This document shows, in pieces, positions 48,222-57,297 of a DNA stretch of 64,000 nucleotides. Under the pieces are notes generated by a model. That model was not told where the DNA came from. It did no database searches and worked only from the letters and a program-made list of their open reading frames with translations. Source of the DNA: Cryptomeria japonica (Eukaryota > Streptophyta > Pinopsida > Cupressales > Cupressaceae); NCBI RefSeq assembly GCF_030272615.1, contig NC_081407.1, positions 137,396,897 to 137,460,896 of the forward strand, written 5' to 3'. Numbering within the stretch: the first letter of the stretch is position 1; every line of letters begins with the position of its first letter. The position numbers and the translations under genes are program-made.

Positions 48222-48313
48222 GTAACCTAATAATCCATGGGAGTAACCACATCTCGTCTTGTCACCCATCAGGATAGCCACTTGTGCAATGTGTGCTCTT
48301 GTATCGTCTCTAG
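48222..48313 (-). pseudogene. Copy E/G gene fragment between solo LTR and Copia element
   Basis: On the minus strand this encodes DDTRAHIAQVAILMGDKT and then TPMDY, matching DETGMRIAQIVVLIASVTT and TPMNF of copy C (21297-21380). A TAG and a frameshift are present. The bases 48309-48313 (TCTAG) are the left copy of the Copia target duplication. Confidence 0.8.
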
Positions 48314-48762
48314 TGTTGGTGTAAATAAATATTCATTTTGGATATTATTACACTTTACTTAAGTTAACTTAGGATAATGCATCTCTTCGTAGTTTGGATT
48401 TGAGACACTTAGGGAAGTGTGCACATAGGGATAGAGCTTGTAGGAGAAATTCCACCTTTTGTGGTCTTATTTTGCTGTTACACTCCACATTCGGTGGGTC
48501 ATCCACCTCTTGTGGAATATTATATTATTTCTCCTACCTACCCCTAGTATTTCTTACCTACCCTTGTTTCTCATTGAGCCACATGTCATAATTGTGTGCT
48601 CGTACATCCATATGGCCTTGCCTATATAAGCAGGCCTATATTCATTGTATTGGTTAATCCAGTTGATCATTTGCATATTGATAAGAATACAGTTTGTTCT
48701 TGTCATTCTATTGTCTCTTTTTATGCTTTTCATTGTGCCCTTGATCTTGACAAAATCCTACA
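48314..48762 (+). repeat. 5' LTR of the Copia element
   Basis: The LTR begins TGTTGGTGTA and ends ATCCTACA. A TATA box CCTATATAAG at 48621-48630 marks the U3 promoter; transcription would start about 30 bp further on. Confidence 0.96.
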
Positions 48763-48774
48763 TGGTATCAGAGC
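48763..48774 (+). other. Primer-binding site (initiator tRNA-Met)
   Basis: TGGTATCAGAGC follows the 5' LTR without a gap and is the classical complement of the 3' end of plant initiator tRNA-Met used by Copia elements. Confidence 0.93.
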
Positions 48775-49098
48775 CATTGGGGCTTCATTGATTGGTTTTT
48801 GGAGACATCGTGGAAGGCTTCTATTTTCGGATTTGGGGATCTTCATTTTTTGGAGGCATCATACAGCGATTTGGACATCATAGTTGAATCCGGGAGGTCG
48901 TTTCCATAAATTTCGACTATAAAGTCGACCTATTTTGGTGAGAAAAAAATTTTCCCCATTTTTGCTATTATTGTACGGATTTCGGAAAAAAATTTAATTA
49001 TTTTTCAAAAAAAAAAAAGAGAAAAATTTTCAGAAAAAAGGGCGATCAATTTTTTTGAAAAGAAAAAAAATTCGAAAATCAAAAAAAGCGAATCAAAA

Positions 49099-49137
<39 letters not shown>

Positions 49138-50288
49138 TGGGGGGTCCACAGACCCCCCCCCGCGCCCTTTGTACCTGCGTGTTGCAAGTGTTGCAGGCCG
49201 TGTGCCTGCGCTGACGCGTACCTCCTGCCGCAGTGTACCTCCCGAGTTGTCGCCGCCGTACACCTCCCGCAGAGACCAGGTCTCCCGTCGCCGGTGCCCA
49301 GGTTTACCGCCGTTGCCTCGGCTCCCGGCCCCGCTCTCCAACTCCACCAGCTCCCGCCTCCGGCGACGCCGACCGCCGCCGACCAGAACCTCCGGCACCG
49401 CCCAATCACCGTCGGCCGCCACGCGCAGCCCAGTCAGTTGTCGAGACCCCACCACCCGGCACATGCGCAGTCCATCCGTACGCACTGTCAAATCCTACGC
49501 CCTGTCAAATCCGTACGCCACATCAACTTGCACAGTCAGCAGTCCGTACGGTAGGGATGCCCAGTCAGCAAGGAGGCGAAGTTTTCACGACGGTCATACG
49601 GCCGTCAAATTTAAGACAGTAAACTGCTGACGCCAGCGCCACATCAACAGACTTTTGAATTTTTTTCAACCCCTCTCCATTGAGCTTTTCAGTTTTGCAG
49701 TCCAACTTTGAAAGGCCATATCTTGCTCATTTTTGCTCCTTTTTTGGTGCAATTTTTTTTGAAATGGGCTAAAATTTCGTGATCTTCGCAGTGGTGTGGT
49801 TATTTTCTGATTTTGATGCACAGGTTTTTCGGAATTTTCGGATTCTCTCAGCTGTACCTGTCCAATCCTCAATTCTGCAACTTCAAAGGCCTCGTTTGAG
49901 CTCATACGAACTCCTTTTCAGTTGTCTTTTTTTTGAAAGTGCATGTTTTTTAGTCTACTTTCATAATCTATGATCGGATTTCAGAGATTTTGAGTGGAAA
50001 TTGTACTTTCAGACATTGGTCTTATTTGGCCTATTAGGTACTTGTAAATTGCTTGGATCTTAGTTAGATCTCTTGCATTATCAGCTTGCGTCTCTTTTGG
50101 CCTTATTAAGGCAGTTGTAAAATTGTAATCAGAAGTCCACTTTGCCATCTTTTGCAAGTGGCCCATTGTATACGCACTAATTATAAAGTGCCAAATCATC
50201 ACTTTTGGGGGGGGTTCTTTGATTGAGTGAATTTGGGGGGGTGTCTTGTGTGATTGTGCCTCTTTGTGCTCTTTCCATTTTTGTTGCA
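48775..50288 (+). other. Long Copia leader with CpG-rich block, AT microsatellite and G-runs
   Basis: The untranslated leader is about 1.5 kb. It contains A-rich tracts and an (AT)n run (49005-49135), then a GC- and CpG-rich block (about 49160-49620) unlike the rest of the window. Open frames of 130-190 codons occur there on both strands (for example 49055-49630 plus, 49093-49491 minus); this is expected for GC-rich DNA lacking stops and they are not counted as genes. Two G-runs (G8 near 50207, G7 near 50235) stand before the gag ATG. Confidence 0.7.
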
Positions 50289-51250
50289 ATGAGTCCTAAT
50301 AAATTTCCACCTTTAACTCCACATAATTATGCATCATGGAAAATTAAAGTATGGAGTAAATTAATGGAAAAGGGTCTCACACATTACATAGATGGAACAA
50401 TAACAGCACCACCTGATCCTAAGGCTGATCCAAATGCTCAATTAGAATGGCTCACAAAGAATTGCATGGCTCTTGGAACTTTGCGCAAGTATGTATCAAA
50501 TGACCTCATTTTTCACATTGAGAAGTGTAAAACAATCAAAGAGGCTTGGGATATGTTTCAGAAATTGTATGGTCAAGTTGATGAAATCAGAGGCTATCAG
50601 ATTGACAATGAACTCACCAACTTGGATCCCAAGAGTTTTAACTTTTGATACAATCCAAGATTATGTCACCAAAGCAAAAGAGCTAAGAGCAAAGCTTAAG
50701 GATTGTGGAATTGACAAAAAGGATGCTCAATTGATATTTAACTTGTTGGACAAGCTTGCACCAGAATGTGCAGCATTTGTGTCTAGCTTCCAAACTCATC
50801 GTTTGACAGTGGGGAGTTCCTATGTTATGCTTCCATTTGATGGTTTCGCAGAAATGTTAATATTGGAACAATCTAAGTTGTTGAACATGGGGTTTCTCAA
50901 GTCTTCCAAGTCCAAGGCTTTGGTGGCTAATCAAGGGAATCAAGGAAGTCAAGGCAAAGATTCCAACAAAAAGAAGAAGCACTCCAAGTCTAAGCCACAC
51001 CAGGAAAAAGGACAATCATCCTCTCCATCACAAGGCGATTTTACATCCTCTTCCAAGAAGGGGAAACCACCTAAGAAGGATAAACCAACTTGTGCATATT
51101 GCAAGAAGTATGGTCATGATGAGCATCGATGCCACGCAAAGCAAGTTGATGAGTTAACTAATCTTCTTAAGAAAAACAACATCAACTTGCCATCCGCCTA
51201 CACAAAGAAGGATTCATCTCCGTCCTCTTCCTCACAGTCTAAGGGAAAAG
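50289..51250 (+). pseudogene. Copia gag (with frameshift)
   Basis: The ATG at 50289 starts MSPNKFPPLTPHNYASWKIK, the usual N-terminus of the plant Copia gag (UBN2/DUF4219 type). A frameshift near 50640 moves the rest of gag into the frame of pol, resuming at TIQDYVTKAKELRAKLKDCG. A CCHC zinc knuckle, CAYCKKYGHDEHRC, lies at 51091-51132, after a Lys/Ser-rich stretch. Gag forms the virus-like particle that packages element RNA in the cytoplasm. Confidence 0.93.
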
Positions 51251-52776
51251 GGCAAGCATTTGTGGCTACAACAGGTTATTCACGGCAATGGATACTTGAC
51301 TCGGGTGCCTCATATCACATGGGTTCTATAAAGGAGCAGTTTTCTTCATTGGAGCCATCTAAGGTACCTCACATTTACATAGGTGATGATACACAAGTAG
51401 AGGTTGAAGGGAAAGGTTCAGTTGACATGGATGATGGAACATTTGAGAATGTTCTCTATGTTCCTAACTTGTCTACCAACCTTCTCTCCATCTACCAAAT
51501 CACTCACTATGGGAATGGGAAAAAGGTTGAGTTTACACTAGATTCAATTGTGGTAAAGGAACTTGATGACGATGCCTTGGTAGTCAATGACAACTCAAGG
51601 CTTTATTCATTCTCCCACTTTGTGCCAAGTTCACCTTCTAGCGCCTTGCTTACTCATTCAAATTCAGAAAGTAAGCTATGGCATGAGCGGTTTGGTCACC
51701 TCAACTACCGCTATCTTCAGCAGCTCAGCACTAAAGACATGGTCACAGGTCTACCTCGAATCAGTTTTTCAGAGGGTATATGTTCAAGTTGTTCCATGGG
51801 CAAGCATCCCGAAGAGAAGTTTCATAAAGAGAAAGCTTGGAGATCTTTGAAAGTTCTTCAACTTGTTCATAGTGATGTAGCAGGTCCATTTCCAGCACCT
51901 TCATTTAGTAAGGCCCGCTATGTCCTCACCTTCATTGATGACTACTCCCGCTTCACTTGGGTCTACTTTCTTATTCATAAGAGTGAAGTATTTGACAGAT
52001 TTCAGGACTTCAAGACTCGTATGGAGAAGCAATCAGGGAAAGTGGTCAAGATTGTTCGTACAGATAATGGAAGGGAATATGTGAACAAAAGACTTGAGGA
52101 TTTTTGTACATTTGAGGGGATTGATCTTCAGCATTTTGTAGCATACACTCCACAGCAGAACGGGGTTGCAAAACGCAAGAATAGAACTCTCAAAGAAATA
52201 GCTAGCTGTATGATACATGCACGTTCTCTTGATCCCGCCTTTTGGGCAAAGGCTATCAGTTGTGCCACAAACATCCAGAATCGGGTTCCTCACAAAGCTT
52301 TGCAAGGTATTACTCTTTTTGAAGCTTGGGCTGGTAGGAAACCGATTGTGAGACATTTTAGAGTCTTTGGGTGTCCAGCATGGGCTCGCATACCTAAGCA
52401 GAAACGCAAGGCATTGGAACCGCAGAGTCGGCCTTGCATATTTGTTGGATATCCTGAGGGTGTTAAGGCGTATAGATTGATGGATCCTGAGACACATGAG
52501 GTGTTCATTGAGAGGAGTGTTCACTTTGAGGAAAGCTCTCCTAGCTTAGCCTCTCTACCTCCTCCACCTTCCTCCATTGTGGATAGTGATGTTAGTGATT
52601 CAGATGATGAGACTCCTTCAACTCCGACTCGCAGGGTTACACCTCCGCAGGGTCCACTTGCAGTTGAGGAGCCTCGTTCTCCACCTCCACCTAGACCTCG
52701 TTGGGCTCGACAGACACTTGAGTCCGCGGGTTCTCTTGTTGGGGATCCTTCAGATACACGGAGAACTCGATCATAG
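51251..52776 (+). pseudogene. Copia protease and integrase (E-to-K change in the catalytic triad)
   Basis: The aspartic protease motif DSGASYHM is at 51298. The GAG-pre-integrase motif LWHERFGHLNYRYLQQL is near 51676, with the CSSCSMGK part of the zinc-binding region after it. The integrase core shows the first Asp in HSDVAGPF (about 51870) and the second Asp in RTDNGREY (about 52060). The third catalytic residue, Glu in the usual QNGVAERKNRT, is Lys here (AAA at 52171-52173). The frame ends at a TAG (52774-52776), probably from CAG. With these changes the element could not integrate itself. Confidence 0.94.
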
Positions 52777-54354
52777 CATCAAGATCTACCACATGCATTC
52801 ATTGCTACCGCTTCCGATCCACAGACATTTAGAGAAGCATCAGGGGTTCCTGAGTGGGACCAAGCTATGGAGGAAGAGTATAGTTCCTTGATGAGGAACA
52901 ACACATGGGATTTAGTCCATCTCCCTAAGGGGAGAAAGACGGTTCGATATAAGTGGATCTATCGGACCAAGTTTGCAGCAGATGGTAGTGTGGATAAGTA
53001 TAAGGCTCGGCTTGTTGCGAAAGGTTTCTCGCAGGTTGCAGGTGTTGACTATACTAAGACCTTTGCACCCGTAGCCAAGATGAACTCCATTCGTTTGGCA
53101 CTTGCTATTGCTGCAGCTCATGGTTGGGTTGTACATCAGATGGATGTGAAGAGTGCTTTTCTTCATGGTGATCTTGATGAGGAGATTTATATGGAGCAGC
53201 CACAGGGTTTCATCTAGGATACTTCCTTGGTTTGCAGACTAAGGAAATCTCTCTATGGCCTTAAGCAGGCCCCTAGGGCTTGGTACGCCAAGATGGATTC
53301 CTTTCTTCTATCCGCAAGGTTCACTAGGTGTCATTCCGATCCGAATGTCTACATTTTGTGACAGGATGACTCTCACTTGATACTTGTGCTCTATGTTGAT
53401 GACTTGATCATTACAGGGAATACTTCATCCATCATTAGCAGGGTCAAATTTGCTTTGCATGACAGATTTGCCATGACTGACTTGGGTCTTTTGCACTACT
53501 TTCTCGGGATAGAGATTTCACAGTCACCTTCCGGGATTACACTATCGCAGCCCAAGTATGCTCTTGATCTACTTGCACGCTTTCATATGGTTGATTGTAA
53601 GCCTGCCCCAACTTCCTTTCTTTCAGGAGTCAAGCTTGAGGCTCAGTGTTCTTCTCCACCAGTTGATGCCACTTTGTATCGTCAGCTTGTGGGTAGTCTC
53701 ATTTACTTGACCCATACACGCCCTGATATTTCATTTGCGGTTGGCATGGTTTCCCGCTTCATGCAGGAACCACATGAGCTTCATTAGAAAGCCGCCAAAC
53801 GCATCCTTCATTACATCCAAGGTACACATCACTATGGAATTCACTATGCAGCAGGCACAGGACTTCGCTTGGTTGGTTACACAAACTCTGATTGGGCTGG
53901 CGATCTTGATGATCGTAAGTCTACTTCTGGTTACTGTTTTCACCTTGGTTCGGGCCCCATTTGTTGGCAGAGCAAGAAGCAACATGCTATTGCTCTCTCT
54001 TCGACTGAGGCTGAGTATCGAGGCACTGTTAACGCAGCGACTGAGACCATTTGGCTCCAGCAGATTCTCACAGAGTTTGGATTCACCACTCCACGGCCAA
54101 CAGTTCTACATTGCGACAATCAGAGTGCTATTGCAATCTTGAAGAACCCAGTCCAGCACCAGTGGACCAAACACATCGAGATTCATATGCACTATATCCG
54201 AGAGCTCATCCAGGAGCAGGTCATTGATTTGCAGTATTGTCCTACAGCAGAGCAGGTTGCTGACATATTCACCAAACCTTTCACCGAGAGTAAGTTCCAG
54301 CAGTTGCGAGCTCTCTTGGGGGTGTGGGATGTGTCATTAGGGGGGGTCAGCTGA
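52777..54354 (+). pseudogene. Copia reverse transcriptase and RNase H (three further stops)
   Basis: The frame is the same as in integrase. The RT starts with the EWDQAMEEEYSSL and NNTWDLVHLPKGRK region. The palm motif with the first Asp is HQMDVKSAFLHGDL, and the catalytic YVDD is at 53392-53403. RNase H shows DWAGDLDDRKSTSGY, SSTEAEYRG and HCDNQSAIAI, ending with ADIFTKPF and a stop at 54352-54354. In-frame stops are TAG at 53215, TGA at 53359 and TAG at 53785 (where Copia proteins have a conserved Trp). All fit single C-to-T or G-to-A changes. Confidence 0.95.
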
Positions 54355-54623
54355 CTTCTTCTTCCTCTCTTATGGGGGGGACTTTTTCCTCTTTGAGGTT
54401 TTGTCCTTCTTCTTTGAGAGTCTTTTGTACATTCATCTCTCTTTTGGGGGGGAGTTTTTTCCCACTGGGTTTTCTCTCTTTCTCCGTTTGTGAGAGATTG
54501 CATTGCATGGTTTTGCTTGCATTTGCATATTGTACATGGGTACCTATCATGGCCTAGTAGCCGGGACCCATCTTGCATTGTTGACTTGAGTCTTCATTCC
54601 CCTAAGTTGCACTTAAGGGGGGG
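54355..54623 (+). other. Copia 3' untranslated part with G7 runs and polypurine tract
   Basis: The segment contains G7 runs at about 54340, 54374, 54446 and 54617, separated by pyrimidine-rich stretches. The last one, CTTAAGGGGGGG (54612-54623), directly precedes the 3' LTR and is the polypurine tract that primes plus-strand synthesis. Confidence 0.85.
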
Positions 54624-55067
54624 TGTTGGTGTAAATAAATATTCATTTTGGATATTATGACACTTAAGTTAACTTAGGATAATGCATCTCTTCGTAGTTT
54701 GGATTTGAGACACTTAGGGAAGTGTGCACATAGGGATAGAGCTTGTAGGAGAAATTCCACCTTTTGTGGTCTTATTTTGTTGTTACACTCCACATTCGGT
54801 GGGTCATCCACCTCTTGTGGAATATTATATTATTTCTCCTACCTACCCCTAGTATTTCTTACCTACCCTTGTTTCTCATTGAGCCACATGTCATAATTGT
54901 GTGCTTGTACATCCATATGGCCTTGCCTATATAAGCAGGCCTATATTCATTGTATTGGTTAATCCAGTTGATCATTTGCATATTGATAAGAATACAGTTT
55001 GTTCTCGTCATTCTATTGTCTCTTTTTATGCTTTTCATTGTGCCCTTGATCTTGGCAAAATCCTACA
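54624..55067 (+). repeat. 3' LTR of the Copia element
   Basis: 444 bp, TGTTGGTGTA to ATCCTACA, TATA box at 54924-54933. It lacks 5 bp present in the 5' LTR (near 48352) and differs at about five positions. TCTAG follows at 55068-55072. Confidence 0.96.
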
Positions 55068-55526
55068 TCTAGTAATCCTAGAGAACATCTTCGCTTTCTT
55101 CTACTCCTCTTTGCCAACACTAGCTAGGAAATCACCAATATCTTCTACGGGTTGTGCCTCTATCATTTTCTTCTTCTCCATGCTCTTCACCAACTAGTCG
55201 AGAATGGTAGAAATTTCCATTCTGTCTTCGAGGCTCAATTCTTGATCAAGTCCTCTCAAGGCTGAAATAATATAATCATCCATGTCCACATCCTTAGTCA
55301 AATCCACCACATTGTTGCCCAAGTCGACCTCCAACTGCACTGTGCAACCTCCTAGCAATTCTTCATCATCATCATGTGGTATCGACTTCACTGTAGCATG
55401 CAAGTCCTGGTTATTCTTCGGTAGGATTTCCGTGTCGGAACCCTGTTTGGATTCACCGTCCTTCTCTGTCATATCATTCTCCTTCACGGATGAGGAGCTC
55501 GTGGTAGATTGAGGAGTGTTAGACTT
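55068..55526 (-). pseudogene. Copy E/G gene: linker piece right of the Copia insertion
   Basis: On the minus strand this encodes the variable linker of family U: SNTPQSTTSSSSVKENDMTE, then ATVKSIPHDDDEELLGG, VQLEVDLGNNVVDLTKDVDM, ISALRGLDQELSLEDRMEI, and then the part leading to SRITR at the Copia junction. It matches 20820-21297 of copy C. TAG codons interrupt the end. At 55526 it is cut by the terminal repeat of element I, and the N-terminal half was not found. Confidence 0.8.
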
Positions 55527-56619
55527 TGTTGATGTGGGAAATTGTACTGCTACTCTTTCAATCAACACATAATAAAATGCTAAGTATCCTATCCTCTCTT
55601 GAATAAGGAAATCCTTAATGTTGTTTGGATTGATCAAAGGGGATAACCTCAAGGTTCCAAATGTCAGGTCTTGACGGCTCAGGATAACTCAACGATAATG
55701 TGTTTTGCTGCTAACACGAGGGGACTTACGAATGCAACAAGCTAGCCTGCATCTAACGACGCTCTTAATCTCAAACTGGGAAAAAAAGCAAAAAAGATAG
55801 GGTTTAGGAGGCCTAAGGACAATGATGGTAATAGTTGATGCTGTGGGTAGACAGTTTCAAATAAACTAACCCCTGCTTAGCTAGAGATATACTCACAACT
55901 CCACAAGGATAGAGCAAACTCCTAGTAAACAAAAGAATTTCAGACTATGGACATTCATCCAGGCACCCAATTCTAGTGCAGCCTGAAGCAAACACCCATA
56001 GCTAAACTAAGAACAGTTTTGGGTTCAGACTAACCATACACGGAGACCTACAATCAGCAAGCCCCCAATGGTATGAACTTGAAATCAAATCGGATACCCT
56101 CACATTTCACCACTAGAATCATTGAACATTAACTAGCTAATCTAATGAAAAGAAACCATGCAAAGAAAAGAAAAGAAAATGACAAACACCATAGTTCAAT
56201 GTTTATTGGTTTGTTCCAACTACCATTACAACAATCTTTGCCCAGCAGTCCTATTCTACTCCTAATCTGCTAACTGCTAAAACATCTAACAGTCTAGAAC
56301 TTTCTAACCATTAAAATCTAACTTTTTACAAAAGAGAGGCACTGGCCTTTTATAAATTTTACAGTTTTAAATCAAAGGCTAGTGTTTAATCCATCCAAGG
56401 GTTGCAACTTGTCTTCTAAAAGCTTGGCAGCTTTAACCCATTCCTAGTAACTCTCATAATTTCCAACTGCCACTTTCAACCACTTTCTCAACTACCGGTA
56501 TTTGTTTTACATCAATTTTGTAGATCAGGTAGCTGGAAAATAACAAACCTATGTCCCTTTTGTTTTAAATGCATTAATGGGGGTCCACAAGTAGTACATT
56601 AAAGCAATTCAGTTTTACA
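55527..56619 (-). repeat. U-related LTR I (second subfamily, like J)
   Basis: On the minus strand it runs from TGTAAAACTG (56619) to CACATCAACA (55527), 1,093 bp, homologous along its length to 23443-24491. It includes a TATA-like TTTATAAAAGG near 56350. No target duplication was found (left flank GACTT, right flank AACAA), and E/G sequence does not resume on its right, so a deletion probably accompanied or followed insertion. Confidence 0.6.
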
Positions 56620-56862
56620 AACAAGCCAAACATGCTGAATGGTGTGCCCTTCAATCCTCTCAAACTCCATGCATTCATTCCTTCAACACAACAAAATCAG
56701 ATAGCTCATAACCAACTGCTTTAAACATGTCATTGGAGACTCTTTTACTATGAATTTTTTTCCCAAGGCAATCAACAAATACATGCAACATGTGTAGCAA
56801 AAAAGAGAACAAGCATGAGATAACAATAATTATAATAGATGGAGATGATGAATATATATCAC

Positions 56863-56895
56863 CTGTTGAGCTTCTTGAATGGCCTCTGTAAGAGC
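56863..56895 (-). CDS. APC5: APC5 micro-exon, 11 codons
   Basis: A 33-bp exon coding ALTEAIQEAQQ, between acceptor AATCTTGCAG|GCTC and donor CAACAG|GTGATA, phase 0 at both ends. It fits plant APC5 exactly between HPMHALM (57163-57297) and TSDNSCLAH (34388-34642); remembered plant sequence: ALEVLTEAVRVSQQ. Its donor opens the 22-kb intron. Confidence 0.9.
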
Positions 56896-57162
56896 CTGCA
56901 AGATTAGGGGTAGATTAGCCATAATATTACAGTTACAAAAAAGCAAGGATGAGAATACAAATCAAATTTTGAAAATAGAATGTATACCAAAAGTATGAGA
57001 TACCATGTGCCAAGAACTATGAGATAGTTTTTTACATACAAACATACAAATAAACATTCATAGAAATAGTGCCTCCGTATACAATAGAATCTAGCCATAA
57101 TAAGATGTCATCAAGATTGTTTAATGAAGAAACATTGTGCAAGTAAAGTGTGACTTGCATAC

Positions 57163-57297
57163 CATCAAAGCATGCATAGGATGTCCAAAACGAGAATGCA
57201 TGGTTCCCAAACTAAGAAGCACAGCCTGAAACCTTCCAGTTGGAAATGGTCCACTATCATCAAATCCTTCCTTCCCTGCACTGAAATGAGAGCTCCA
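57163..57297 (-). CDS. APC5: APC5 exon, 45 codons
   Basis: It codes WSSHFSAGKEGFDDSGPFPT, then GRFQAVLLSLGTMHSRFGHP, then MHALM. This is the diagnostic APC5 segment, remembered in plants as SAGTEGFDL...GLLCLGMMHFRFGHPNLALEV. The donor is TTGATG|GTATGC. The acceptor is either CTACAG|TGG at 57298, or CATTTCAG|TGC at 57281, which would shorten the exon by 17 bp; homology begins at about SAG, so both are possible. A 267-bp intron separates it from the micro-exon. N-terminal exons must lie to the right, beyond the retroelements at 59-64 kb and the window. Confidence 0.92.

Larger units (their letters stand above)
48314..55067 (+). mobile_element. Complete Ty1/Copia retrotransposon, recently inserted, coding region decayed
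   Basis: The element is 6,754 bp. LTRs at 48314-48762 (449 bp) and 54624-55067 (444 bp) run TGTTGG to CCTACA and differ by about five substitutions and one 5-bp indel, about 1.1%. The target duplication is TCTAG (48309-48313 and 55068-55072). A primer-binding site follows the 5' LTR and a polypurine tract precedes the 3' LTR. The gene order gag, protease, integrase, reverse transcriptase, RNase H is that of Copia. One frameshift, four in-frame stops and a changed integrase catalytic residue make it non-autonomous. Confidence 0.97.

Noticed and set aside
49055-49630. 191-codon plus-strand frame and 132-134-codon minus-strand frames in the CpG-rich block
   Set aside because: Open in several frames because GC-rich DNA has few stops; composition is Arg/Pro/Ser from CpG repeats and the region is the Copia leader.
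55527-56619. A clean solo LTR with target duplication
   Set aside because: Flanks GACTT and AACAA do not match, and the E/G gene does not resume on the right side.
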